Assembly (NCBI GenBank): GCA_037954325.1
Contig: JBBMNZ010000006.1
Coordinates: 2,053,001-2,117,000 of the forward strand
Direction: 5' to 3'
DNA length: 64,000 nucleotides
Origin: Fistularia commersonii
Lineage: Eukaryota > Chordata > Actinopteri > Syngnathiformes > Fistulariidae
Part shown: piece by piece, positions 34,130-45,642 of the stretch
Layout of the letters: each line of letters opens with the position of its first letter
Position numbering within the stretch: the first letter of the stretch is position 1
Made by a program: the position numbers and the translations under genes
Notes under the pieces: generated by a model
What the model saw: the letters and a program-made list of their open reading frames with translations, nothing else
Told to the model about the DNA's origin: nothing
Database searches by the model: none

Positions 34130-35085
34130 CTTGTTTTACAAAAAACTCATCATGCTTCTATTGTCAAAAAAGAAAAAACAACATGTCACTATAGTAAAAA
34201 AAAAATATGCTTCTACTGTAAAAAAATACATGAAAAACAAAAAAAAACACATCATGCCACTATTATAAAAAACAAACTGTGCTTATACTGTAAAAAATCA
34301 TGCTTCTATTGTTAAAAAAAATAAAAAAACAAAAGAAACATCAGGATTCTATAATAAAAAAGACAAAAAACCATAATGCTTCTACTGTAAATAAAACACA
34401 AAAAAACTCATCAAGCCACTATTGTAAAAAAAAACCATCATGCTTCTATAATAAAAAAAATATCAAAAAAACATTAAGCTTCCATTGTCAAGAAACCAAA
34501 ACAAAAAACATCTTGCCACTATTGTAAAAAAAACTTCATCTTGCTTCTATTGTAAAAAAACATAAAAGCTAAAAAAAAAAAAAAAAAAAAAAAAAGCCAC
34601 TGTTGTAAAATAAGACAATCCATCATGCTTCTATTGTTAAAAAAAACAAAAACAAAAGAAACATCAGGCTTCTATTATAAAAAAGACAAAAAACCATCAC
34701 GCTTCTACTGTAAATAAAACACAAAAAAACCCATCATGTCACTATTGTAAAAAAAAAACCCATCATACTTCTATTGGGAAAAAAACAACAAAACAAAAAA
34801 CAAAAAGCATTGTGCCACTATTGTAAAATAAAAAAAAAACATCAAGCTTCCATTGTCAAGAAACCAAAATAAAAAACCATCATGCCACTATTGTAAAAAA
34901 AAACAAAACAAAACAAAAGAAACATCAGGCTTCTATTGGAAATAAACACAAAAAAACCCCATAATGCTTCTATTGTAAAAAAAAAACAAAAACAAAAAAA
35001 AAAACATCATGACACTATTGTAAAAAAAGACAAACCGTCATGCTTCTATAGTAAAAAAAAAGCAACAAAAACAAAAAAAATGATA
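34130..35085. repeat. A-rich tandem array, ~40-bp units
   Basis: Some 20 or more units alternate CATCATGCTTCTATTGTAAA and CATCATGCCACTATTGTAAA with A-rich spacers. It lies between crfb5 and il10rb and has no gene. Confidence 0.9.
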
Positions 35086-35696
35086 TTACTTACTGACCTT
35101 TTGCACAAGAGCGCTCAGGAGGAAGACGAAGATCAGCCGGAGTAGGACAAAGCGGGGATAGAAAATGGATGGATGGACTTTTCCTTGTGTTATTTATTAT
35201 CAATCTTTTTTCCATCAGCTGTGTTAAAGGTACTGTTCAGGAAAAAAAAAGCATTTTCTGAACATTTCTGCATTTTATTAAATGTTTAATAATGTTTTTG
35301 CGTGACGTCTTTATGTGTAAATATCTCACGTTACAACCACAACACCTGCAACTTATAGATAAGTGCGACCTATATACGTCCGCATATATTCATTTATTTA
35401 TTTTTGTCCAGTGCAGTTAATATTCAGTAAATAAATAGTCTGGAAAGGACTCAAAAGGAACGAGTGAATGAATGCGACCTTTCCGGCGCCACCTTGCTGT
35501 AGATCTTGTAAATTTTAATCGTTAAAAAAATAAATAGGAACAACGCTGAACTCCAGCATGGACAGCTGGTTCACACACAAACACACGGACGACGACAACA
35601 ACAACAACAATAAAATCTAGCATACCTTCCACAGAGCTGCTTGTTCACGTGATCACATTTTAAAGATTCAGGGATAGAGGCATGTGGACTACTCTA

Positions 35697-35697
<1 letters not shown>

Positions 35698-35737
<40 letters not shown>
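35698..35737. repeat. (AC)n microsatellite
   Basis: About 20 AC units in the 3' flank of il10rb. Confidence 0.95.
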
Positions 35738-35740
<3 letters not shown>

Positions 35741-36012
35741 TTCAAGCCTTGTGATGGAGAACTGCCGGAGCAGCCAGCGGTGGATGGGCCCTTTCTGCAC
35801 GCCTGAATCCCCTGGTTCCTCCTTGTGGAGCAGACTGGCGCCCTCTGAAGCTCCAACGGAGTTAAAAAACCAAATTCTGGCGCCGGGCTCGGCTCCGGGG
35901 GCGAGAGCGTCTGCGGACCGGATCGCCGCGTCGCGTCGTTTCCAGCGAGCGGTCTGCTATTGCTTGCAGCTTATGCGCTGTTCAGATGTTCGGTTTCTTT
36001 CTCTTTTTTGGT

Positions 36013-39000
36013 TTACGTCCGTTCCGTTTCAGGCTGCGTTCCCCCCGTCGCCTCTTGGGGGCGCCCGTCGTCGGCCTTGGCGATGATGCTGACCGGGTCG
36101 AAGATCTCATGGGGCGGGAGGGAGTTCTTCATGGCCGTGTAGATGGATGGGTTGGGGAGATCCAGCAGGTACTAGTTCGGGAGGAGGTTGAGGAAAAGGG
36201 CATCAGATATAATTTTTAATTATTATTTTTTTTATTTTATTCAGGGTTTTCATTCAAACAAATGATAATTAGTTCAAATACTTTTTGTTAAATCTACTTT
36301 TTTAAAAATCATATTGTATTTATTTCATATTATCTTTAAAATTTCATTCCATTTTTGTTCTTTTGTTTGAACAGATTGTGATTTATATATATATATATAG
36401 TTTTGTTTTGAAATCCATTTTTTGTACAAAATTCAATTTCTTTAATTTTCTTATACTTTATTTTTGGCTTTATATTTTTCAATAAATTTTATATTAAAAT
36501 GTTTTTTGCACTTTTTTTTACATTTTAGCTTTACATTTTATTTAAAATACTTTTTTTAATTACTGTTGTTGCAATTTCAATCAATAAACTGGTTAATGGA
36601 CTGGTTTAAATTGATATTTAATATCAGTGATACTTGTTGTTTACACACGCACGCACACACACATACACACACGCACACACAAACACACACACTAACACAC
36701 ACACACATCCTCAGTGTTCTTCTGTCAATTTTACGGCCAATATTTCACTTTCTGATTTTCATCTGGAAATTATTTTTTTTAGAAAAAAAAAAAACTTCCC
36801 CAAATCACAGCTCACTTTCAGGTCATTAATTTAGTTGGTTATGATGTCATTTAATCAGATATTCATTAATTTAATTTGATTTCTAGTCTGGTCTTGCCCA
36901 ATTAAAATACACCTCTAACAGCGTCCACTAGGGGGCGCCTGTGAGCCAGTGAAACATCAATTGGATCTTTAGACCACAATAACAGAGGTTTATACTGAAG
37001 AAAAATAATACATTGCGGCAAATGGTCATAAATAGTTGTCTCAAGGTTTAAAAGAAAAAAGGGGGAGAACGTCCTTTTAGGATTCCGACATGTTGAACCC
37101 ACCTCATTCAAGTGCTGGGGCAGCGTGTCCTTGGGACACAGGAAGTGGGATATTCTTTTCCGATAAACCACCAGGACCACCAGCGCCGCGATCGCCAAGG
37201 TGACGACGATGAACGTCACTACCGCCGGCACCCATGGCGCCTTGGCTTCTGTTGACCCTCCCCCCGGATTGACCTCGGTTTACAACCGACTCCATTTCGG
37301 TGTGAATGCGAAATAAAAAACGTGGGTGTAGTTAGTCCTCCTCACCACTAGAGGTGCTCTCGCACACGACGTCGCTGGGCTCGCTGAACTCCGGCCTCCG
37401 CATGGTGTCGATCTGGACCCGGACGCAGTAGCGGGTCAACGGCTCCAGGTCGTCCAGAACCACCTGCTCCTGCTGGATCCTCGTGATGTTACGGGCCTGC
37501 AAAGGAGCGGCGGGGTGAGCTGGGGGCGGGGCTTAGGAGGAAAGGGGGCGGAGCCTGATGGCGGCTCACACTTCCAGGTGCTTTGTTTTGAACATAAACC
37601 TTCTAATCAGTGCTATTTTTTGTATAAGATAAGAACAACTTTATTAATCCCGAAGGAAATTGTTGTGCAAGAGTTACAGAAAATATATCAGTAATAAATG
37701 ATAAAAAGAAAAAGGCAGAATTAGAAATAAAAATAAACTATAAAGTGTCTCAGTGAAACTATAAAGTGTCTTAGTAAACAAGTGATAAAACTATAAGTGT
37801 CTTAGTAACAAGTGAGGTAAGGAGTGCACAATAGTATGATAAAAGGAAAAATTGTAGTGTAGCGGTTATGTGTATATGTACACACACACACACACACACA
37901 CTATATATATATATACTGCTCAAAAAAATAAAGGGAACACTTGAACAACACAATGTAACTCCAAGTCAATCACACTTGTGTGAAATCATAGTGTCCACTC
38001 AGGAAGCAACACAGATTCATTTGGACTTGTTTTAAGGACATTACATCAAAGTTGGATCAGCCTGGAGTTTGTTTTTACACTTTAATTTTGAGTGTGATTC
38101 CTAATCCAGACCTCCATGGGTTGATACAATTGATTTCCATTGATCATTTTTGTGTGATTTTGTTGTCAGCACATTCAACTGTGTAAAGAGCACAGTATTT
38201 CATAAGAATATTTCATTCATTTAGATCTAGGATGTGTTTTTTAAGTGTTCCCTTTATTTTTTTGAGCAGTGTATTTATATATCTATACATGTGTGTATTT
38301 ATATACATTGATTTGGTCGGGCTTTTTGTTCCCATTGATCCGGCTCTCTGTGGCTTCTTAAAGTAGTATTTTATTTTAATTGTTCATTTTTAAAATGCCA
38401 TTTAAAATTTGAAGATTACCATGATCTTGTTACATCTAAATAAAACGTGTTAGAATATTTTTGTCCCTCTTAATAAACGACTACATTTTGCTTCAAAGTT
38501 TTTTTTGGAGTTCAAAATGTTTAGTTGTATGCAGAAATGTCATTTCGTTTTCCCTGCAGTTGTTCACTGATTAAAAAAAAAATGCGACGCAAGTTTTGTT
38601 TATCCTAAGCATATAGGCATAAAAAAAATAACATTACATGCCATGTTTATTCATTTTAAATTTCAAAAGCGTTGTGTGACTGTTGTGGAAACGGGTCCAA
38701 ATGGCTCTGAGTGGTAAAGACTGCCGAACCCCGGTCTAAACAAAGTCCATCTCTATTTGGAAAGTCTCCGGCATCAGTTACCGCGGCGACACATCCCACC
38801 CCGGAGCGCCCACCTTCTCCGGCTGGCCGTCCTTCCAGTAGGTGATGTTGTAGCTGCGGTTGTGGATGTAGAGGCGCCTGACGGTGGAGACGGCCAGCTC
38901 CGGGTCCACCAGCAGCACCTCCAAGATCGCCCCGTTGGAGAGGAGCGAGACGGAGGGCGGCCCGATGACGGCTGAGGGAGATAGAGAGTAAAAACCCCGA

Positions 39001-39653
39001 CCGCTTGATGACACGTACGTCTCTTACGATCTCCATACGTGTGATTGATCGACGCCCTCCACGTCTGCGTGTGAATTTGATGGGTCGTGTCCGGTCACTC
39101 ACTGTGTTTGTCCAGAGTGATCTCCTGGCTTTGCGCCCATTCGGAGCTCTGGTCCCCGCGCTGCGCCCGCACCCGCCCCGTGTACACCCCGAACTGGCTG
39201 ATGTGCAGCTTGCCGCCGCCGCCGATGTCGCACCGCAGGCTTGGGTCGCTCACGCAGGCGGCGGTGAAGTTGGTCACCGAGCTCCTGCCGAAGCAGAGGG
39301 ATTTAACCTGCCGAAATCCAAACGGCGCCCCGGGTTCGACGGATGCCTACCTGGACTCGGCGGTGTAGACCAGGTCGCCGCCGGCGGCGTCCTCGGGTGG
39401 ATCCCATTGCAACACCAGGTTCATGTTGTGGGAGGTCAGGCGGACATTTCTGGGAGGGTGGAGGAGAGCTAGACACACACACACACACGCACACACACAC
39501 ACACACACAAACAATATGTGTGATAATTCACTGATCCCATGTTGCAACGTATCCATCTGCCGTCTTTCTAACCTGTTGGTGATTGACGTAAAGTAGGTCC
39601 AGGTATTGAACAGAGCAGAGTGAACACACACATGCGCGCGCGCGTGCGCACGC

Positions 39654-39703
<50 letters not shown>

Positions 39704-41180
39704 CTTGCCCACCCCCCCCCAAAAAAAAACAAACAGCATCCTGATATTTTACCGATTACTTTGTGAGGTTGATATTCAGCTGACCTTTAGAAAGGAAGAC
39801 AATATGACAAAATTATCCTTCAAATATTATGGGATGTGTGTTTTAAATTGGTGGAATCATCTGTTTTGGACAGGGAAGGACCGCAGAAACCCCCCACAGG
39901 GGGATATTCACCGAAATCCCTTCATCCCGTGACAGGAAAAAAAAAAATTGTGTTTTGATGTAATGGTCGCCATGGCGATTTGTCCATTTGGTCGGTTTTT
40001 ATTTTTTGCCATTGTCCACTGCCCTCCTTCTACTTCCTGTTAGCTGCAGGTATTTTTCCTGCGTGACGATACATAAATGGCCGGCGCCCTTAAAACAAAA
40101 CGTTGTATTATTCTGCTATATTTGCACCATTTTATTTTGAAAGAGCCCTCTGTTGTTGTTGTCGTTATCATCGTCACGTCTTCTTTGTTTTTCCGTCTGA
40201 CATTTCAAATAGAGCTTTCCGAGAAACCGCTCGTCCTCGACGCTTTTTTTCTTTCCGCTTTTCGATTCGCAGAATTAACTCTGAATATTCACATCTTTGG
40301 GACCTGTGAACGGATGAAACCACGCCGACTGGATGTGGTCACGGTGTGTTTATTGTGTTCGGAATAGACTGGATGTTTATGATGTGGCTGCCATCAAAGA
40401 TAAATAAACTTCATGAAGCATAGCAGTTGTCATAGCAACAGGGTACATTCATACATTATATTTAAGGGTAGAGGTACCATAATATAAAAAAAAAAATAGT
40501 ATCAACAAAGGACTAAAACTTACACTGCTCAAAAAGCACTAAAATAAAACATCCTACATCTGAATAAATGAAATGTTCTTATTAAATACTTTGTTGAACA
40601 AAATCACACAAAAATGATCAATGGAAATCAAATTTATTAACCCACGGAGGTCTGGATTTGGAGTCACACTTAAAATTAAAGTGGAAAAAAACATGACAGG
40701 CTGATACAAGGTTGATATAATGTCCTTAAAACAATATTCCCTTTATTTTTTGAGCAGTATATAAGCAGAATAATATGGATATTAAAATTGTCAATATATG
40801 GTTATAGAGATAGACCTATATACTATATGGTGTGTGTGTGTGTGTGTGTAACATGTCTATGTATATATGGATAAAAATATATACTTAAGATATACAGGAC
40901 TGTCTCAGAAAAGTAGAATATTGTGATAAAGTTTTTTATCTTCTGTAATGAAATAAAAAAACAAAAATGACTTTTTCATGATATTCTAATATTTTGAGAT
41001 AGGATTTTTGAGTTTTCTTAAGATATAAGCCATAACCAGCAATATTAAACTAATAAAAGGCTTGTAATATTTCAGTTGATTTGTAATAAAAACCAGAATG
41101 TATGACATTTTTGTTTTTGTAATTGCATTACAGAAGATAAAGAACGTTATCACAATATTCTAATTTTTCCTGTATATACA

Positions 41181-41216
<36 letters not shown>

Positions 41217-41832
41217 TATACATATTTATATGTAAAAACTCACTGATTAGGATTTGGAAAAATATACTAACAGAATCAGAATGGCATGTATTAAAAAAAA
41301 GGAAATGGGTGGGTAATTCAATTACCCACCGCTAATATATGTACAAAATCGAAGGAATGTAAAATGAAAATTAATAAAAAAAAAAATATATAATTTTATT
41401 TTTACAACATATTTTATATAGTATGTTTATGTGTATTAATATATCGCTCTTAATCATCTATTGATGCACCGGGATCTATTTTACATCAATCACAGCCTGG
41501 AAGGCAGCGGAAGGATATTAGCCTAGTGGACGCCTTGGTGTCAAAGTTCCCCGTCCTCACTCTCCCCCGCCATAATTCAACGGTATTTTTAAAAACGTCG
41601 ATTAAGGCGCCTATAATACCATTTATCATTGTTATTATTATTTTTATTAATCCCGGACTTGAATAAATTGAAAAAACTTGAATAAAAACAGCGTCATAGG
41701 ACCGAACCGAGGAACTCTCGCGAGATTTAGACGCGAACCCCGAGTTCCGCCCGATTTAAGACGGTGTTTACCTGCGGAGCCGCTCAGCGACCAAACTGCC
41801 AAAAGAAATGCGAGCGGCGGCGGAGGAACCAT
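36013..41832 (-). CDS. il10rb: Interleukin-10 receptor beta chain (IL10RB / CRFB4)
   Basis: Seven exons join in phase to 324 residues (human IL10RB is 325): 41772-41832, 39351-39468, 39103-39284, 38814-38971, 37346-37496, 37103-37248, 36013-36171. The signal peptide MVPPPPLAFLLAVWSLSGSAG is followed by two fibronectin-III domains (HPPRNVRLTSHNMNLVLQWD, VIGPPSVSLLSNG, YNITYWKDGQPEK, LEPLTRYCVRVQ). The membrane segment is AVVTFIVVTLAIAALVVLVVY. The tail is diagnostic: KDTLPQHLNE and IFDPVSIIAKADDG parallel LPQHLKEF and VFDKLSVIAEDSES of human IL10RB. The chain is the shared TYK2-binding subunit for IL-10/IL-22-family cytokines at the plasma membrane. Its place between the IFNAR2-like and IFNAR1-like genes equals the mammalian order. 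The exon 2 acceptor is preceded by (GT)n in place of a normal pyrimidine tract. Confidence 0.93.
36925..36938 (+). promoter_or_regulatory. CTCF-core match in il10rb last intron
   Basis: CCACTAGGGGGCGC fits the CTCF core CCASYAGRKGGCRS at every position, in the orientation opposite to the three other matches in the window (821, 4465, 56973). Binding is inferred. Confidence 0.45.
37625..37860 (-). mobile_element. 5'-truncated LINE copy (same family as 59791-61295)
   Basis: Reverse-complemented it matches the 3' UTR of the LINE at 61075-61290 almost exactly, including CACTCCTTACCTCACTTGTT and GGGATTAATAAAGTTGTTC. Only about 235 bp were retained. It lies in il10rb intron 4. Confidence 0.85.
37915..38271. 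mobile_element. Tc1-like MITE, copy 1
   Basis: Inverted ends ACTGCTCAAAAAAATAAAGG and CCTTTATTTTTTTGAGCAGT, with TA at the flanks. The terminal text AATAAAGGGAACACTTGAAC is that of a widespread Tc1/mariner family of fishes. There is no transposase. A near-identical copy is at 50680-51036. Confidence 0.85.
38320..38740. mobile_element. Non-autonomous hAT-like repeat, copy 2
   Basis: Matches 10930-11375 piecewise (GATCTTGTTACATCTA, ATGCAGAAATGTCATTTCG, GTCCAAATGGCTCTGAGTGG) and ends GCCGAACCCCGGTC, similar to the ends of the hAT copies at 23097 and 44593. Confidence 0.45.
39471..39702. repeat. (AC)n tracts beside il10rb exon 2
   Basis: AC runs at 39471-39508 and about 39650-39702 (with a CGCG-rich interruption at 39632-39660). 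On the sense strand the first is the (GT)n that abuts the TCTAG acceptor of exon 2. Confidence 0.95.
40523..40759. mobile_element. Tc1-like MITE, copy 3 (decayed, inverted)
   Basis: Ends CACTGCTCAAAAAGC and CCCTTTATTTTTTGAGCAGT match the elements at 37915 and 50680. The interior is shortened and reads in the opposite orientation (AAAATGATCAATGGAAATCA). Confidence 0.75.
40895..41174. mobile_element. CAGGACTGTCTCAGAAAA-type MITE, copy 1
   Basis: Inverted ends CAGGACTGTCTCAGAAAAGT and TCTAATTTTTCCTGTA flank a 280-bp insert with subterminal repeats (ATTGTGATAAAG and TTATCACAATATTC). TA-rich flanks and sequence style fit a Tc1/mariner derivative. A second copy is at 53512-53805. Confidence 0.8.
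41181..41213. repeat. (AC)n microsatellite in il10rb intron 1
   Basis: About 16 AC units next to the MITE at 40895. Confidence 0.95.
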
Positions 41833-41984
41833 GGCGTCTTGAGTTCTTTTTTTCTTTTCTTTTGTTCTCCGGGCGTTATACGCGTCCTCTTTCGCTCCCG
41901 ACTCGGTGTATTTTCCCAGAACCGGAGGGGAAGTTACCCGGAACCGAATCGCATTTCCTCTTTAAGCCACGCGCGTGTAGCCGG

Positions 41985-42034
41985 CTTTCACTTTATCTTA
42001 TTGGAGGAAACCACGCCCCCTTCTATTGATTGAC
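41985..42034. promoter_or_regulatory. il10rb promoter elements (IRF-like site, CCAAT)
   Basis: CTTTCACTTTATC at 41985-41997 is one base off the TTTCNNTTTC IRF element on the opposite strand. ATTGG (about 42000) is CCAAT on the sense strand, and another CCAAT lies on the plus strand near 42033. They are 150-200 bp upstream of the start codon; no TATA box is seen. Confidence 0.4.
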
Positions 42035-42297
42035 CAATCAGGATTTGGTTTGGTTTTGTTTCTGGCAGAGGCGGACTAAGCTTTTCTGCGGCCCAGGGGC
42101 AAGTGCGTCAGGGGCCCCCCCTGCTAACATTGGTTACCAGAGAATTGTATTTGGAGGTTATTAGTCATCCAAATCACGATGAATTCTTGTCAAAATCTTC
42201 TTGTTGTTGCAACTGGACTTGGAATTCTTCACCTGAAGACATTTCACCCCTTATCCGAGAGGCTTGGGGGGGGGGGGGGGGCAACACCCCCATTAGC

Positions 42298-42450
42298 TTA
42301 GCAACATTACATTACATTACAGTCATTTAGCAGACGCTTTTATCCAAAGCGGCTTACAAAAATTGCAATTCAATAACCGAAGATCCAAAATCCAAAGTAC
42401 CAGTAGTCGTTATCCAGAAGTCACCACTACCAAATAGCCATCTCAAAACC
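42298..42450 (+). repeat. Teleost short interspersed element, copy 1
   Basis: ATTACAGTCATTTAGCAGAC followed by GCTTTTATCCAAAGCGGCTT and CCAAAGTACCAGTAG is a very common fish repeat string. A second copy with the same order of words is at 55055-55180. Confidence 0.7.
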
Positions 42451-42459
42451 ATATAAATA

Positions 42460-45400
42460 CATACATTAATTTCTCGTTTTTTTTTTAGGGGGGGGGGGGG
42501 GGGGGCTATGTGCAATTAGATATGACGGGGTCAATTCACGAGCACCAGGGTCTTGAACTTGATGCCGGCGGCTACTGGGAGCCAGTGAAGGGAGATAAGA
42601 AGGGCAGCCCGCTTAGACCTAGTTTCTGCCGATCAACTCCTACATTTAGATAACAAGCCACCATAACGGAGACCAGCCCAAAAACCCTGGCAGTTATATT
42701 TGAAAACTCCCCACAGGTTATTAGAACGGGAGAAGCCTCTCAGATGAAGTTGCCACAACAAGAAGATTTCAACAAGAATTCACCAGAGAATTCTGTGTCA
42801 TTTCATCCCTCAATTCTGGAGCATATTTTTCTCCTGGGCAACTCTTAAAAATAGCTAAAAACCCCTTAAAAGTGAGGAAACCATGTTAAACCATGCTAGG
42901 AGGCGCTATTATAGGTGGCTCAAAATTTAAATACCTGTTATGGTAACCTGAACGGGACAACCATTAATGAAGGGATGGGAAACATGTACAATATACATAA
43001 TCACACTTTAATTACATGTTTAATTTTTTTAAATTTGCAAAATCCTGAAAAAAAAAAAATACACCAGCAGTTATTAGAATAATCATTCTGATCAGAATGA
43101 CTTCAATTCTTCCTGATATCCAAACAGCGAGAGGGGTCAGCCAGAGATATCAGCACCGACGATGATTATGATGACAAAGATAATTACAGCTTTTCCATGA
43201 AAAGAATCCCTGCGCAGACCTCACGGGCCGTACCAAAAAAAAAAGTGGCTACTGTGAAACTTCTCTTCTATCTCTAGCCTGCGAGCTGCTATGTGGCTAA
43301 CTGAGGAGGAGGCAGGTTGCCATGGACGCGCACAGGAAGTCACGTCTTACGTCCTGGTTTACCGAAGGCACGGAAAATGTGTCAAAAGTGACACTTGTAT
43401 CCCCGATTTGTGCGATCTGTCCATGAAGTACATGTTTAGATGATTAATTTTCTGTCTTGTAACACAGAAAGGCTAGTCGCTTGTCCACCTTTTCCCCACG
43501 TATTCCCCTGAGTAGATGCGCCCCAATGAGGTGGGACGGTGATGTGTTGCTTAGCGGCTTAGCTACTCAGCTGAGCATGTATCTATTTGTAAAAAAAAGG
43601 GGGGTGAGAGCTGGTTTTGTTGGGTTTGTTCTTTCCAAAACATACGCACATACATAAACATACATCCGAAAACAGATGCTAGATACACAAGTATTGACCC
43701 AGGATGCTGATGGTTCATGAACTCATATCGCTGGTACGAAGGCAAGAGCATGTCTTTCCTTTTCGTCGGCCATGAGTCATTGCCTGCGTCATGGGAGGCG
43801 GCGAGGCGGGCGCCCGGTCTTTGAAGACACCAGATACACTTCCTGGATGCCGGCCTCATAGGGTGAGGTGTGACTGGAGATGACGACAGGGGTTGGTTTG
43901 GATCTTTCTAAGGGTTGTGCGTCTGCATCTGCGAAGAACGGAGGTGGCGTCCACATGTGGTCTTCTTGTTAAGCCCGCGCAACTTCTAGCTCATAGCATG
44001 CAAGGACTGAACCCGTAGACTCACCACTCCGGGCTTTTTTAGATCCGTCCAAAGTGGATATTTTGACCGAGAACGGGGAACGCAAAAGTCAGAGGTGACT
44101 TCTCGCATTGCTGAAATGACACATATCTAAAGACTACCCTCTGGTGGCTAGGTCTGTGTAAAGTCACCACTGCTCTGTCGCTAAGCTAACCACTGAAAAT
44201 GGATAAAAAGAATAAAATGCCTATCAAGGGGGACATCAGCTTGAGGATGCATTCGCCAGCGACGACACTGCAGGGGTTTCCTCAACTTCATGGTGTTCCT
44301 CGCAGAGAGAATGCCATCAGTGGCGCGCTAGTGGCTAGCCAGGCTAACATCCTAGCCACATGAGGCGATGAGGAGTCTGATGCAAAGCCTCATGTAGCCT
44401 CAGCTTAGAGAACCAACCTTGTAAAAAAAGGCGCAAATGCGATGCAGGCTACATAGCTTTGGCCTTCGCGTGCTGATGGATTTACTCGGCCACAGTGTGC
44501 AAAGGCTGTCGCGCAGACAAATTGAAGCTAAAACAATTGACTTTTGGGAGAAGGAGTACATGTCTGGGGTCAAGTGTCCTAAGGGGCGAACCCAGGGGTC
44601 GGCAACCTTTCATCCTTACACTGTGGCTCCGAGTGGCTTGGGAAAATAAATGATAAATATTTAATTGAAGTGTATTTCATTTGTGTTAATTCCTTTTTTT
44701 TAACTTGTAAGTTGGAAGATTATTGTGATCTTGAAATATTAGATAAAATTATATTCATTATTTTTCGCCGCTCAAGGGCAGAAGTCCCATTAACCAGGTA
44801 AAATAAATATTCATGAAGATATTTTGCAAATATTTATTTTATATTGTTTACTGACACAGTGATTTTTTTCCCGATTTATTTTTAAAATTCAGGTCAAGGC
44901 TCCGCTACACGCTCTGAAAGCCCAAATCTCAAAATGAGTTCATTACATAAATAAAATAATTTTTTTTTCCGTAATACTTTGTGAATTTCAGAAGCTGCAC
45001 ACTTGTTTATACAAAGTGTAAAGGTAATAAGTAAGGTACCTTTATTTTAGACGTCAAAAAGTAATTGCGGCTCCCAGTGTTTTCTTATCCGAGGAAACCG
45101 GGTCCAAATGGCTCTTTGGGTGTTTCGGGTTGCCGACCCCTGGACTAGGGACTGAGAAGAGTTTGGGAACCACTACCCTCTATGGATGTTGACCCGGTCT
45201 ACCAGATAGTCATGGTATGCTTTGACGTGTCACCGCGGGATTAGCGATCACTTACCAGATGGTGGCGAAAATAGGAATCGTTTTAATTGATGCTGACTTT
45301 TTACAATGGCTTGCTACAAAAGGAACATGGCTGAAGCCCGGATGTAGCCTGATGTGTACACTTGGCCGGTGAAATCTTATCAAAATGCACATATATGGAA

Positions 45401-45640
45401 CGGAAAGCTTGAAGTAGAGGTCTTTACAAATCCACCATAACCACGACCTGACACGAGTGCTGGTCATGATCCTGGGTTTATGGTGTATTGGAGGCCCATC
45501 TATGAAGAATGAGAATTACAAGTTGCAACCACCTTTTGATCGGGTCATCTCTTTTCTATTGCGAATGTTCAAATCTGTCGGTCAAGTTTTCAAATAATAG
45601 TCAGGGTCACTTTGGGTTTGAGGAGCAGGCTTTCTGGACT
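42460..45640. other. Intergenic il10rb to IFNAR2-like gene, no gene recognised
   Basis: It contains a G-run (42488-42507), assorted decayed repeats and one hAT copy (44593-45142). The open frame at 43563-43859 (minus) shows no motif or splice support. I looked here for further tail exons of the receptor gene ending at 45643 and found none. Confidence 0.5.
44593..45142. mobile_element. hAT-like element, sister of 23097-23730
   Basis: Ends CAGGGGTCGGCAACC and GGTTGCCGACCCCTG. The interior matches the element at 23097 closely (GGTCAAGGCTCCGCTACACG, GGGTCCAAATGGCTCTTTGG), with a deletion of about 60 bp around 44770. No transposase is present. Confidence 0.85.
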
Positions 45641-45642
45641 TT

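Noticed and set aside
34130..35085. Array of ~40-bp repeats considered as CRISPR-like
   Set aside because: Units are A-rich, degenerate and without unique spacers, and the host genome is a vertebrate.
33250..35145. Several plus-strand open frames across 33.1-35.1 kb
   Set aside because: They track minisatellite and A-rich tandem repeat units, with no similarity to known proteins.
43563..43859. 98-codon minus-strand open frame downstream of the short-tailed receptor, considered as its missing tail
   Set aside because: No splice acceptor in phase, no box 1 or tyrosine motif, and composition like the surrounding non-coding DNA.
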